Shown here: positions 21,176 through 33,562 of the stretch, one piece after another
How positions within the stretch are numbered: the first letter of the stretch is position 1
How the letters are laid out: each line of letters begins with the position of its first letter
Source: Mantis religiosa
Taxonomy: Eukaryota > Arthropoda > Insecta > Mantodea > Mantidae
Direction: 5' to 3'
Assembly (NCBI GenBank): GCA_030765055.1
Contig: CM060950.1
Span: forward strand, 274,207,468-274,271,467
Length of the DNA: 64,000 bases
Notes under the pieces: model-generated
Seen by the model: only the letters and a program-made list of their open reading frames with translations
What the model was told of the DNA's origin: nothing
The model's database searches: none
Position numbers and translations under genes: made by a program

Positions 21176-24100
21176 TTACAAGTCAATTGAATTAACATAT
21201 ATACAAAAAGCTTTCAAATGTTTATTTATAAGGTTTTGGTTTGACACTGGCCAATTTCCTCCATTTTTGTGTACTTCTTCAATCAACTTGTCCCTCTGAT
21301 GCCTTGTGTCTCTACATTCATAAATAAGGTGGTTTGTGGTCTGCTCTGGGCTATTGTACGTGCATTGGGGATCATCTATGATATGAAATCTATACAAGTA
21401 AGCTTTAGTTTTTCCATGTCCTGACACCATTGCAGTGAATGTCGCTGTTAATGGTAGTTTTGTCTTAAGACGATCCTTTATCAAAGGGAAGAATGATTTG
21501 GTAAGGGCTGCTTTACTAGCACTGCTCCATCTCTGTTGCCACTGTAGATATTCTGCCCTCTCTATTTCAGTTTTGAAAGTAGATTTTGGTACCTTGTTGT
21601 AAATAGTCTTTATTTCGATGTCTTCAGCAGCTGATTTTGCTAATATGTCTGCTAGCACGTTACCAGTAACACCTGCATGTGCTTTCACCCAACTAAAATG
21701 TATTGTCCACTGATTTCTTTCTAAAGTTCCTAGTCTATTAAGTGTCTCCTCAGGAATATAATTGTGTTTATTGTTGTTTTGTAAGGTGGATAGTGCCACT
21801 TGACTATCTGTAAATATTGCTACAGTCTTCTCTTTGTTCAGCGTATTTGCCATGTTTTGTAGCTCTTCAAGTGCTTTCAAAATAGCCAGTTGTTCGGCCT
21901 GATTGTTTGAACACCTTCCATCCAGCCTAAATTGCAGTTGTCGAATTACAATATTGTGCTTGTACAGAAATACAGCAGCCCCGACTTTTTCATCTGATTT
22001 ACTCCCATCCGTAAAAATTTGAAAGACGTATGCTCCATCATCCTAAACTGCTTTTATATGAGGTCGTTCTGCTGGATGGTTCCAGACGCTTGGTGGTAGG
22101 GGTGCATCATAGTCACCTTCACTGTGTATATCGTTATACAGTTTTTTTTTGCCTTGTATTGTTATACCAATTGGCTGGATGCCGGCAATAACACAAGATG
22201 CATCATAAGAAATTGTACTATATGCCTTCGTCATTTTTATATTGAACAATCTCTGAATCCTCTGGAATTTTTTAATATTCTTCTGCTTTTCTAGGGCAAA
22301 TCCCCATACAGGAGCACCATAAGTTAAAATTGGTTCTATTGTGCCTTTATAATTAGTTTTTTAGCACCTTATTTCCAAGTCCCCAAGTGAGTTTTGCGCA
22401 CTTGGACAGATTATTCAGATGTCGTAGCACTTTGTCATGTACTTGATCTATGTGGTGATCAAAGCTAAACTTGCTATCAATGTAAATACCAAGATATTTA
22501 ATAAGATCCACTTGTTCCAGAGCTTTATAGTTCAGATATATGCTGATTGCTTCATTATGATAAGTTTTCTTCTTTGATATTACCAAAACTTTTGATTTTG
22601 AGTCCTTAAACTGGATTTTATTTTCTTTAGCCCATAACTCAATTTTCTTTATGTCCTGATTTGAAAAATTTTCAGCATCTAATATACTTTTTCCTTTTGT
22701 CATGACAAGTAAATCATCAGCAAATGCTATTACCTCCGCGCGTGTTGAAAATTCCAATTTTAGCAAAGAGTTATATAGTATATTCCAAAGTCCACCCCAC
22801 AACAAGATCCTTGCGGACAGCCTCGCTGGACCCGTTCTTCAGTCCTGAATTTATTCGTACAGAGAGTTGCTTTCCTATTTCTAAAATAATCCTTTGTAAG
22901 TTGATACAAATTTCTTGGGCACTGCATCTCTCTTAAGTTATTTAAAACACTAGGCCACCGACATGCATCAAAAGCTCCTTTCAGGTCCAAACATACCAAA
23001 ACAACATAACCAAAAGATTTTAGCTCATCTTCAATGAATACCTTCAGCGCCATTGCTGCATCTGTCGTGCTTTTTTGAGCTTTAAATCCAAATTGTCTTG
23101 TACTGTAAAGGTTTCTCGTGTTAATATGATATTCAATCCTATTTATCATTAACTTTTCTAAAACTTTACTGCATATGTTCAACAAGCTGATGGGTCGATA
23201 TTTTGTTATCGTTACACTATCTTCTTTGGCTGGCTTTACTATAGGAACTATAGATGAACGCTTCCATCTTTCTGGAAAAATACCTTCCATAAGACATTGA
23301 CTATATATTGCTGTAAAGAAATATGGGAACATTTTAAAAGCATTTAACAGAATATCACTAGATATTCCATCTTCTCCCGGTGACTTTTTTGGATTGAAAA
23401 TTTTTAATACAACCCAAATTTCATTAGGTGTAAATTCCTTGTCATCTGTGGTACTAATTACTTCCTCTGCAAGCCTCTTTAGGTGTTTCTGTCGTTCAGA
23501 ATCATCTTGGACCCTATTCTCCGGAATGAAGTTCTCCAGCATATACTTTAATGTGCTTGGTATATCTTCAGTGTAGGTTCCATCTTCTCTTTGCAATGTA
23601 GTAAGTGAATTCTGATATCTTATTTTACTGGCTGCGATCTTATAGACTACAGTCCAAGGATTAGTCCCATCAGTTACATTACAAAATTCCCTCCAGGATT
23701 TAAACTTTTCGTCACTTATTTTCCTTTGGTATTGCCAATTACCTTCCAAGTACTGATTCCTTCTTTCTTCTCTTAACTGCTCATTATTAATAGTTTGTTG
23801 ATATCGTCGTCTTAATGCATTTACCTTTTCCCTCAATATGGTTAGTTCAATGGTCCACCAGGGAACTGATTTGCCTCTAATTGCCTGCTTCTTACCCCTG
23901 CTTACTCTAAACGCTTCCCTGCATGCAGCTTCCATACTACTGTAGTACATTTCAATTGTATATTCAGCGTTATTTTCTTTTACTTTATGGGAGAGCTGTT
24001 CATCCACACTCTGTCCATTGCCCATACAATTAAAATTTTTTGTCAGCTTTCTTGGCATCAATTCCTCATATGTCTTATAATTTTCTGGGCTAGTTATATA

Positions 24101-24417
24101 TTTAATTCCCTTTAATATACGAGTTTGGGTTTTCATTGCATTTCCTATTATGAACGATATTATCTTATGATCTTGCTCTCCAACGGTCCATTCCCTTACA
24201 TCTCTAAGGAGTTTGTCATTAACGATAGTCAAATCGACCCAACTCCCTCCAGTATGGGATTCAAAAGTTGGCAAGCCGTTGTTTTCATTCATGGTATGTA
24301 AATTTGTTGCTGTAATGAATTCTTCAAATATTCTACCACGCTGATTAGTTATTATATCATGCCAAAGTTTATTTCTGGCGTTACTATCTGCTAGTATTAT
24401 CAGACCCTTTCCTTTAA
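21176..24417 (-). pseudogene. A-prime ORF2 fragment
   Basis: Endonuclease C-terminal half, RT and RNase H. From 24417: LIILADSNARNKLWHD, GSWVDLTIVND, then a 12-nt in-frame deletion that removes the ESCS before DHK. RT: SPGEDGISSDIL, CLDLKGAFDACRW (Trp to Arg relative to A), GCPQGSCCG, then a frameshift near 22795. The next frame has FADDLLVMTKG. A break near 22350 and a TAG at about 22044 follow. The last pieces have FTDGSK, NNQAEQLAILKAL, FTDSQVALS, GNVLADILAKSA and a CTYNSPEQTTNHLIYEC motif in which one Cys is Tyr. It is dead. Confidence 0.82.
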
Positions 24418-24671
<254 letters not shown>

Positions 24672-24672
<1 letters not shown>

Positions 24673-26064
24673 TTTTTTTTTTAATTTATTGAACTTTAAC
24701 AGCATGATCGGTTACGGAGTAACATTACATACATTTAATTACATAGATACATTATAAATAGTAATCACATTTTGATATTATTTTACAATAATTTTTTAAA
24801 TATTACAATTTAAATGTTCAATTCACGTATTGTTTTAAAATAAAAATTGTTTACAAGTCAATTGAATTAACATATATACAAAAAGCTTTCAAATGTTTAT
24901 TTATAAGGTTTTGGTTTGACACTGGCTAATTTCCTCCATTCTTGTGTACTTCTTCAATCAACTTGTCCCTCTGATGTTTCGTGTCTCTACATTCATAAAT
25001 GAGGTGGTTTGCGGTCTGCTGTGGGCTATTGCAGGTGCATTGGGGATCATCTATGATATGAAATCTATACAAGTAAGCTTTAGTTTTTCCATGTCCTGAT
25101 ACCATTGCAGTGAATGTCGCTGTTAATGGTAGTTCTGTCTTAAGACGATCCTTTATCAAAGGGAAGAATGATTTGGTAAGGGCTCCTTTACTTGTACTGC
25201 TCCATCTCTGTTGCCACTGTAGATGTCCTGCCCTCTCTATTTCAGTTTTCAAAGAAGATTTTGGTACCTTGTTGTAAATAGTCTTTATTTCGATGTCTTC
25301 AGCAGCTGATTTTGCTAATATGTCTGCTAGCACGTTACCAGTAACTCCTGCATGTGCTTTCACCCAACTAAAGTGTATTGTCCACTGATTTCTTTCTAAA
25401 GTTCCTAGTCTATTAAGTGTCTCCTCAGGAATATAATTGTGTTTATTGTTGTTTTGTAAGGTGGATAGTGCCACTTGACTATCTGTAAATATGGCTACAG
25501 TCTTCTCTTTGTTCAGCGTATTTGCCATGTTTTGTAGCTCTTCAAGTGCTTTCAAAATAGCCAGTTGTTCGGCCTGATTGTTTGAACACCTTCCATCCAG
25601 CCTGAATTGCAGTTGTCGAATTACAGTATTGTGCTTGTACAGAACTACAGGAGCCCCGACTTTTTCATCTGATTTACTCCCATCCGTAAAAATTTGAAAG
25701 ACGTATGCCCCATCATCCTTAACTGCTTTTAAATGAGGTCGTTCTGCTGGATGGTTCCAGACGCTTGGTGTAAGGGGTGCATCATAGTCACGTTCACTGT
25801 GTATATCATTATACAGTTTTATTTTGCCTTGTATTGTTATACCAATTGGCTGGATGCCAGCAATAACACAAGATGCATCATAAGAAATTGTCCTATATGC
25901 CTTCGTCATCTTTATATTGAACAATCTCTGAATCCTCTGGAATTTTTTAATGTTCTTCTGCTTTTCTAGGGCAAATCCCCACACAGGAGCACCATAAGTT
26001 AAAATAGGTTCTATTGCGCCTTTATAAATAGTTTCTAGCACCTTATTTCCCAGTCCCCAAGTGT
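24672..26064 (-). mobile_element. 5'-truncated A element, copy tr1
   Basis: The last 1.39 kb of an A element: the end of the RT thumb, RNase H, C-terminal CCHC, 3' UTR, A-run. The 5' break falls right after the codons for LTWGLGN (plus strand CCCCAAGTG then TTGTATG). The same break is seen in copy tr2 at 34954, so the two copies descend from one insertion. The 3' hairpin (24702-24732) is altered here: one outer pair is G-U and the GGGG strand is CGAT. Confidence 0.85.
24855..26064 (-). pseudogene. tr1 ORF2 C-terminal fragment (RNase H)
   Basis: Open from the 5' break to a TAG near 24926 (Trp to stop in GGNWPVSNQ); in intact copies about 20 more codons follow. RNase H motifs FTDGSK, NNQAEQLAILKAL, FTDSQVALSTL and GNVLADILAKSA are intact, followed by CTCNSPQQTANHLIYEC. 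With no endonuclease or RT it cannot transpose. Confidence 0.85.
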
Positions 26065-26217
26065 TGTATGTATGTATGTATGTATGTATGTATGTATGTA
26101 TGTATGTATGTATGTATGTATGTATGTATGTAGGTATGTATGTATGTATGTATGTATGTATGGATGTATGTATGTATGTATGTATGTATGTATGTATGTA
26201 TGTATGTATGTATGTAT
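26065..26217. repeat. (TATG)n array
   Basis: About 153 bp, with single-base variants (TAGG near 26131, TGGATG near 26161). It separates tr1 from B1. Confidence 0.95.
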
Positions 26218-26242
26218 TTTTTTTATTTATTGAAATATAGCT

Positions 26243-26274
26243 ACATGCCCCGTTACCTTGGTAACATTACATGT
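26243..26274 (-). other. Conserved 3'-UTR hairpin, family B version
   Basis: Outer stem ACATG/CATGT (A-U closing pair where A, C and D have G-C), internal loop TAAT/GGGG, inner stem GTTAC/GTAAC, 4-nt loop CAAG whose ends can also pair. Also at 35138-35169, 42586-42617, 49771-49802 and 56819-56850. Confidence 0.75.
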
Positions 26275-26413
26275 ATTATTTACATATTGTTTTACATTTG
26301 TGATTATTACAGTTTGTTAAGCAACAATTACAATAAGTTTTGCTTCTCTTTTTTGTACAATTATATTATAACTATAACTTATTAACTAATTATGCTACTA
26401 GTTATACCTATAT

Positions 26414-27085
26414 TTAAATGTCAAGGGATGTAATGAATTTGTTAAAACTTCTAAAATATTGTGAAATTAATATTTGATTATTAACTGGCCAAGTACCTCC
26501 TTCTAATGTTATTTCTTGGATGAGAATTGACCTTTGTCGTTCCGTGTTAATACATTCATAAATTAGATGATTAACTGTCTGCTCTGCTCTGTTGCATGTA
26601 CATGTCGGATCGTCTATGATATTGAATCGGTGTAAATATGACCTCGTTTTTCCGTGTCCTGTGACCATGGCTGTCATTTTCGGTGTTACTGTAAGTTTTA
26701 ATTTTAATCTGTCTTGAATTGAAGGGAAATATGATTTCGTGACAGCTCCTTTTGTGGTGCTAGTCCATCTGGTTTGCCATTCTTCTATTGATGACACTGT
26801 GATTCCTGATTTAATAGTAGATTTGGGAATTCGGTTGTATGTTATTGTTTCTCATGCAGAAGCGTCTTTTGCTAGCCTGTCTGCTATTTCGTTGCCAGCA
26901 GTGCCATTGTGGGCCTTCACCCAGCTGAAGTTTATTGTCCAATGTCGTGTTTGTAGTTCAGCCAGCGTATTATGAATATCAGCGATTAATGAATTGTGTT
27001 TTCTATTATCTTTCAGCAAGGTTAACGTAATGTTGCTGTCAGTATACAATGCAGCTACTCTCTCTGTTTTGGGAAGATCCTCTAG
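26414..27085 (-). pseudogene. B1 RNase H fragment with in-frame TGA
   Basis: The frame enters at the array junction and reads LEDLPKTERVAAL, YTDSNITLTLL, FSWVKAHNGTAGNEIADRLAKDASA, then TGA at 26852-26854. It continues in the same frame through TYNRIPKSTIK and SSIEEWQTRWTSTTKGAVTKSYFP to a CTCNRAEQTVNHLIYEC zinc-like motif and a stop at 26414. Only two of the four RNase H acidic residues lie in this fragment. The same TGA occurs in B3, B4 and B5. Confidence 0.82.
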
Positions 27086-27894
27086 ATGTATGTATGTATG
27101 TATGTATGTATGTATGTATGTATGTATGTATGTATGTATGTATGTATGTATGTATGTATGTATGTATGTATGTATGTATGTATGTATGTATGTATGTATG
27201 TATGTATGTATGTATGTATGTATGTATGTATGTATGTATGTATGTATGTATGTATGTATGTATGTATGTATGTATGTATGTATGTATGTATGTATGTATG
27301 TATGTATGTATGTATGTATGTATGTATGTATGTATGTATGTATGTATGTATGTATGTATGTATGTATGTATGTATGTATGTATGTATGTATGTATGTATG
27401 TATGTATGTATGTATGTATGTATGTATGTATGTATGTATGTATGTATGTATGTATGTATGTATGTATGTATGTATGTATGTATGTATGTATGTATGTATG
27501 TATGTATGTATGTATGTATGTATGTATGTATGTATGTATGTATGTATGTATGTATGTATGTATGTATGTATGTATGTATGTATGTATGTATGTATGTATG
27601 TATGTATGTATGTATGTATGTATGTATGTATGTATGTATGTATGTATGTATGTATGTATGTATGTATGTATGTATGTATGTATGTATGTATGTATGTATG
27701 TATGTATGTATGTATGTATGTATGTATGTATGTATGTATGTATGTATGTATGTATGTATGTATGTATGTATGTATGTATGTATGTATGTATGTATGTATG
27801 TATGTATGTATGTATGTATGTATGTATGTATGTATGTATGTATGTATGTATGTATGTATGTATGTATGTATGTATGTATGTATGTATGTATGTA
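27086..27894. repeat. Pure (TATG)n array
   Basis: About 809 bp, no interruption seen. It lies between the 5' break of B1 and the poly(A) end of the C element. Confidence 0.97.
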
Positions 27895-27926
27895 TTTTTT
27901 TTTTTTTTCTTTATTGATAACAATCA

Positions 27927-27957
27927 GCATGCCCCACTACATAGTAGTATTACATGC
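27927..27957 (-). other. Conserved 3'-UTR hairpin, family C version
   Basis: Outer stem GCATG/CATGC, internal loop TAAT/GGGG, inner stem ACTAC/GTAGT, loop TAT. Two inner base pairs are exchanged relative to A (G-C to A-U, U-A to C-G) with pairing kept. Confidence 0.78.
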
Positions 27958-28070
27958 ATTACATTACATTTTTCCAACATTTGATTTTACAAATTGTACA
28001 TATTTACATGTTAATATTACATTAGATCTTTTAGCAGTTGATTTCACAAGTTATACATATTTATATATCT

Positions 28071-31000
28071 TTATAGGTTAATTGAATTTATGTATTTACA
28101 GAATGCTTTTATGTGGTGTTTTACAAGACTCTCGTTGGTTACTGGCCACTTGCTTCCATTTAGAGTTACATCTTGAATTAGCTTGGCTCTTTGTTGACTT
28201 TTGTCTACACATTCGTATATTAAATGGTTTACGGTTTGTTGGGAGCTGTTACATGTACATTTTGGATCGTCTACTATATGGAATCGGTGTAAGTAAGCTT
28301 TGGTTTTTCCGTGGCCGGAAGTTATTGCTGTGAAAATTGGTGTTAAAGGAAGCTTTCTCTTCAGCCTATCTTTTATTGTTGGAAAAAATAACCTGCTGAG
28401 TGCCCCCTTGTCCGTGGCATTCCACCTATTCTGCCAGACCTGATGTCCTGTTTCTTGTATTTCAGAAATAATTACAGATTTAGGTATCAAACTATAACTA
28501 TTGGGCAGATCTCCGTCCAGAGCAGCGGATTTCGCTAGTTTGTCTGCTAACTCATTTCCACATATACCTACATGGGCTTTAACCCAACTGAAGTGTATTC
28601 TCCATTTTAGTCTTTGTAAGGTATTACATATATTAAGGGTTTTCTCTGCTATGGAGTTATGTTTATTATTATTCCGCAGAATGGCTAGAGTTACTGTACT
28701 GTCTGTATATATCGCTACAGTCTTCTCTTCCTCCGGTGTGTTGTTAAAGTTTTGAAGTTCTTGTAGCGCTTTAAATATGGCCAGTTGTTCTGCCTGATTA
28801 TTAGTACATCTTCTGTCTAGCTTGTATTTTATCTCTCGAATTGAAGTCCCTTGTTTGAATATTGCAACTGCTGCACCCACTTGCTCTCCTATTTTGCTTC
28901 CATCCGTGTATATTTTGAATATAGAGTCTTCATCATCAGCTTCTTTAACTTCAGGTACTTCTGCAGGGTGGTTCCAGTCGCTGGGGGGCAAGGGTGCATC
29001 ATAGTCTTGTTTATTTTGCAAGAAGTTGTACAGTTTGACTTTCCCTTCAATCGTGATATCAATGGGTTGCAATGACACAAGATGCGTCAAATGAAATTGT
29101 CCTGTATGCCTTCGTGATTTTTATGTTAAACAACCTTTGGATTCTCTGAATTTTTCTCAGATTCTTCGGGTTGTTTAATGCAGATGCCCATAAGGGTGCT
29201 CCATACGTCAGTACAGGTTCTATAGCTCCTCTGTATATTGTTTCTAGTGCTTTGCTTCCAAGTCCCCAGGTTAGTTTTGCTGATTTAGATAAAGTGTGAA
29301 TTAGGCTTATAGCTTTATCATGCACTTGGTCAATATGATAATCAAACTTGAACTGTTTGTCGATATGAACGCCTAAGTATTTCATGATGTCTACTTGTTC
29401 TATAATTAAGTTATTAAGATAGATGTTTATCTTCTCGTTTGCAGCTTGTTTCTTTCTTGATATCACTAATACTTTTGATTTAGCGTCATTGAAAGTAATT
29501 TTATTTTCTCTTGCCCAATATTCAATTTTCTTCAAGTCATGATTTGCAAAGTTTTCTACGTCTAATATGCTCATTCCTTTCGTCATGAGAAGTAGGTCGT
29601 CGGCAAAAGCGATTAATTCAGTTCGTTTTGTATAGACTAAGTTGAGCAGGGAGTTGTACAAAATATTCCAGTAGCCGGGTCCGCAGCATGAACCTTGTGG
29701 GCAGCCCCTTTTGGCTTCTTTCTCAGTGCTAAATTCATTTGTGCTTAGACTTGTTGTCCTGTTTTTGAAATAGCTCTGAGATAACTGGTATAAATTTCTT
29801 GGGCATTTCAGTTCTCTTAAGTTATTTAATATGCTGGGCCACCAGGCAGCGTCAAAAGCTCCTTTTACGTCAAGACTTATGAGAGCAATATATCCGTAAG
29901 TATTCAAGTTGTTCTCAATGAAAGTTTTCATAGACATAAGTGCGTCTACCGTGCTTTTCTGGGCCCTAAATCCAAACTGTCTATCATTCATAAGATTTCT
30001 GGTGTTGATGTGATGCTGAATCCTATTCATCATAATTTTTTCTAAAATTTTCCCATTTATATTTATCAAGCTGATAGGTCTGTATTTCGTTACGCTTGGG
30101 CTATCTTCTTTACCCGGCTTGATTACCGGAACTATTACTGAACGCTTCCATCTTTCTGGAAATTGACCGCTATTGAGGCACTTGTTGTATAAGGCTGTGA
30201 AGAAAATTGGGAATCTCTTGAAAACCTGAAGCAGGATATCACTAGTTATTCCATCCTCTCCTGGTGATTTTCTTGGGTCGAAGTTTCTCAATGCTGACAA
30301 TATTTCTATAGTCGTGAATTCCATATCGTTTGGTGTATCAATTGGTTCCGTTGCCCGTCGTCTTAGTTCTCTTTGTCGCTGAGTATCATCCTGTTCACTG
30401 TCATCCGGGATAAACTTGTCTAGCATGTACTGAATTGTACTTAGAGTGTCTTCGGTATAAGTTCCGTCTTCTTTCTGTAGTGTAGTAAGAGAGATCTGAT
30501 TTCTAGTTTTCCCAGCCGCAATTTTGTAAACAACTGACCATGGATTATTTCCGTCAGTGGCACCACAAAATTCCTTCCAAGATCTTAGCTTTTCGGTGTT
30601 CAATTTTGCCCTATACTCTTGGTTGCCTTTCCAATATTGCATTTTTCTTTCGTGTCTTAGCTGCTCATTGTTCATGGTTCTTTGATAGCGTCGTCTTAAT
30701 GCGTTCGCCCTTTTTCTTAATATTGTAAGCTCGGCCGTCCACCATGGAACAGATTTACCTCTAAACTCCTTTTTCCTGCACCTACCCACTCCAAATGCAC
30801 CTCTGCATGCTTCCTTCAGGGAAGAGTGGAATATTTCGGTTAGATGATCAGCGTTCAAATTACTGTTAACTTTTTGGGCGAGTTCCTGGTCCAAGTTATC
30901 GCTACTACTCTTGCAATTAAAATTTGAGGTCAAGTTTGTTGCTAACAGGTTTATGAATTTGTTATATTTCTCTACTTTTGTTATGTATCTTATGGCTTGA

Positions 31001-31695
31001 AACTTCCATGTGGGATTTTGTGATTTATTTCCTATTTTGAATGAAATTATTTTGTGATCCGAACAGCTCTCTTCTTCTCCTACGTTCCAACAGGTTATGT
31101 CACGGAGAAGTCTATTGTTGACTAATGTCAAGTCAATCCAGCTCCTTCCATTTGGTGATTCAAAAGTTGACACTCCTGTATTTTCGTTTACGATATGTAA
31201 GTCGTTTATGGTGATGAATCCTTCCAGTGTTTTCCCACGTTCATTTGTGAGCACGTCGTACCACAGTTTACTTCTGGAGTTGCTATCTGCTAGTATCATT
31301 AACTTTTGGTTTCTAGAGTATCTTAATATGTTTTCTATTTTCCTAATATCATATTCTATATCGGTCAATCCATCAAAATACATACTTGCTGCAAATAATG
31401 TTTCTTTCCTATGTGTTATCTGTATGACCACACAATCTCCATCCGAAATTTGACTGAGAGTAGTGACATCAATAACGCTGTTATTGATTAATATTACTGC
31501 TCTTTTAACCTGATTTCCGGCTGTAAATATTCGGAACGTTGAAGGTATGGAGGCTGGTTTATTATTAATTATAAAGGGTTCTTGTATGAATGCTATATCA
31601 ATGTTTCTTTCTATCATCAGCTGCACTAAATTACTAGTCGCTATTCTTGAGTGTTGCAAATTGACTTGATAACATCGTAGGCCAAAAAGGTCCAT
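28071..31695 (-). pseudogene. C copy 3 ORF2 (endonuclease-RT-RNase H), one frameshift
   Basis: Open for 878 residues from the ATG at 31695 (one base after the ORF1 TAG), then shifted. Endonuclease at about residues 8-230: QVNLQHSRIATSNL, FIQEPFIINN, ADSNSRSKLWYD, SWIDLTLVNN, SCSDHKIISF. RT at about 430-800: SPGEDGITSDIL, SLDVKGAFDAAWW, GCPQGSCCGPG, FADDLLLMTKG. About 8 nt are deleted at 29070-29075 relative to the A copies (ASCVIA then a shifted frame). In the next frame RNase H is complete (YTDGSKIGEQ, NNQAEQLAIFKAL, YTDSTVTLA, GNELADKLAKSA), followed by CTCNSSQQTVNHLIYEC. The frame lesion separates RT from RNase H. Confidence 0.88.
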
Positions 31696-31696
31696 G

Positions 31697-32809
31697 CTAG
31701 TAGTCAGTGTTTTGTTGCTGTTGCTTCAGCGCTGCTTGGTAGCAGGGACAGTTGGGATCTAGTGCAGAGTGATTTTCGTTTATGGACGTATCTTTATTGT
31801 ATTTCTTATAGTTCATACAATTAATGCATTTGAAATTATCCTTGTTAGATTTGCACTCTTTTATTGTGTGGGTTTCCGCGCAATTTGGGCAAGTCTGTTG
31901 ACCTTTGCAGTCTATAGCACGATGCCTATATTTACAGCATTTAAAACATCGGCTCACTTTGATATAATCATCCCAACTACACATGCTCCATCCTAGTTTC
32001 AATTTCCTACCAAGGATCTCTCTCCTTGCAGCAGAAGGAACTTCAACGACAATATTTTTGTTCTTCCGTCTATCCTCAAATCCAAATTTAATTTGAATCT
32101 CATTTTCAAATTTTTCCAGGCCCTTATTTTGTGTAGTTAACGCCTGAGCCGCATTCTCCAACGTGATTTCTTCTGGAGTGTTGAAGATTATTATTCGCGG
32201 GTTTCTTTTCTTTGAAACAGTCGCATCTAACTCTCCTCCACATCTATCATTAATGTTAGTGCATATTATTTCTGCTTCTTCTTTTTTATTGGATTCGATC
32301 AGAAGATGGCCGTTTCTTAGTGCTCTAAGAGAATTAACACCGACCTTCATTTCCACAGGATTCACATTCGCCTTCAGCAAGGTTTTCATGTATTCTGAGC
32401 TTTGTTTATTCTTACTTTTAACTATTACTTTGTAGGACTTTGGTTCAGATAAACCATTAGCTCCGCCCACTACTGCCGCGTAACTCCTCCCACGAGTTGT
32501 AGGTGTCTCCTGTGAATTTTCATTGCGATTCCCAAGCCGACCAACAGATGGCTCACCAAATGCCATATATGAAGTTCTTCTATTGTTTCCTCCGGGAATA
32601 TTCTTAGCTTGTGCCCTTGTCAACTCATCTTGTAGGTTTTTTATTTCTTTATCTTTGAGTTCTATTACATTAGAAAGACCCGCTCGCAGGATGCTTACAG
32701 CATTTATAATATCCTTTTTAAGGTCATGTTTAAGATTCTTGCTTGCTTCAGTCACATTCAACAGCATACTGAACGCACTCTCGATTCGGTTCTCAAGTCA
32801 GATGCCATT
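31697..32809 (-). pseudogene. C copy 3 ORF1 with an early 1-nt deletion
   Basis: The 356 residues from MLLNVTEASKNL (32767) are open: a coiled-coil segment (LSNVIELKDKEIKNLQDELTRAQ), the NPVEMKVGVNSLRALRNGHLLIESNK region, RIIIFNTPEEITLENAAQ, then CFKCCKYRHRAIDC, CPNCAETHTIKEC and a third CINC...H...CPC cluster, ending NTDY. The family start ATG is at about 32809, but one T is missing in the next few codons compared with C copy 1 (GACTTGAG versus GACTTTGAG). A protein could therefore only start at the internal ATG at 32767, losing about 14 residues. ORF1 stop and ORF2 start are TAG-C-ATG. Confidence 0.85.
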
Positions 32810-32907
32810 TTCTGCCGTTATCTTAATTTCGTTTTGAAGATCCCGGCTCCTGATTGCTAATTTAAATAAATCAATAACCTTTGTATATATTACTTTCGTT
32901 TCAAGTA

Positions 32908-33358
32908 TCACGGCCTCCTGGATGTTAGTTAATATGCTTCACTAACCTAAGACAATGTTTGTATGTATCAACTCCCTCAGAACAAAAACTCAGCCATGCC
33001 CTTTTCAAATAACATGCTCACAACGAAATGAAATTTCACAACTACGACACTGAAATATCAAACACAAACAAAAAATTCCAATTAATATATAACTTTGTAA
33101 TTTAGTCGTGAGGTTCACGGCCTCCTGAATGCTAGTTTGTATGGTTCACAATCCTTGTGAATGATTGTGTTTGTTAATTCCCTTAAAACTATGTAAATCA
33201 GCAATGCCCGTTGCAAATAACATACACACAAAGAAATATTTTCGCTACAAACACCATGAAATACCATACACAAACAAGCACTTGCAAGTTACGCCACAAA
33301 CACCAAATAATTAAGAGCACTTCACTCGCATTCTTCCTCCACGAGTATCACGGCCTCC
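32908..33358 (-). promoter_or_regulatory. C 5' UTR with three GGAGGCCGTGA modules
   Basis: On the coding strand GGAGGCCGTGA occurs at the extreme 5' end (33348-33358) and again at 33115-33125 and 32908-32918, spaced 233 and 207 nt. Sequence after each copy is partly alike (CAGCATT-like and CCTTAAGGGAATT-like stretches), which suggests repeated 5' modules. The A family has two copies (for example 63819-63829 and 63584-63594). A promoter role is inferred from position. Confidence 0.6.
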
Positions 33359-33365
33359 TATTATA

Positions 33366-33562
33366 ATGTATGTATGTATGTATGTATGTATGTATGTATG
33401 TATGTATGTATGTATGTATGTATGTATGTATGTATGTATGTATGTATGTATTATGTGTGTATGTGTGTATGTATGTATGTATGTATGTATGTATGTATGT
33501 GTGTATGTATGTATGTATGTATGTATGTATGTATGTATGTATGTATGTATGTATGTATGTAT
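33366..33562. repeat. (TATG)n array with ATTATGTGTG variant
   Basis: About 197 bp, with an ATTATGTGTGTATGTGTG interruption at about 33450-33468 and a second TGTG near 33500. The same two interruptions occur in the same order in 35979-36707. Confidence 0.95.

Larger units (their letters stand above)
21005..24417 (-). mobile_element. A-prime: diverged, 5'-truncated A-family element
   Basis: Contains most of an A-type ORF2 and the 3' UTR with the hairpin at 21030-21060. The 5' end is cut inside the endonuclease gene at KGKGLIILADSN. The array joins there with shared ATA, consistent with 5' truncation during reverse transcription. It has several stops and indels that the A copies lack, and the A-run at its 3' end is decayed (ATGCATTTTTAAATT on the plus strand). 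Confidence 0.85.
26218..27085 (-). mobile_element. B1: 5'-truncated family B element
   Basis: 868 bp comprising the second half of RNase H, the CCHC tail, the 3' UTR and a poly(A) joined to (TACA)n. The 5' break is at GATCCTCTAG/ATGTATG on the plus strand and is identical in all five B copies (27085, 35978, 43428, 50613, 57661). AATAAA lies directly before the A-run. No longer B copy is in the window, so the family is known here only from this 3' piece. Protein similarity to A places it in the same group. Confidence 0.85.
27895..33365 (-). mobile_element. C copy 3: nearly full-length C-family Waldo-like element
   Basis: 5.47 kb with all parts: 5' UTR (about 32810-33358) with three GGAGGCCGTGA modules, ORF1 (31697-32809), ORF2 (28071-31695), 3' UTR with hairpin (27927-27957), AATAAA and A-run. 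The 3' junction is A(n)TACATACA, the same phase as the other families. The 5' junction has a few extra bases (TTATAAT on the plus strand) between the terminal module and the array, as is common at 5' junctions of target-primed insertions. Two small deletions break the reading frames. Confidence 0.9.

Noticed and set aside
30540..30728. Small plus-strand frames inside C copy 3 as host genes
   Set aside because: Antisense to RT and endonuclease coding sequence, no supporting motif.
33366..33562. Possible CRISPR-like repeat/spacer pattern
   Set aside because: It is a plain microsatellite with rare substitutions; there are no spacers and no cas-like genes, and the context is eukaryotic retrotransposons.
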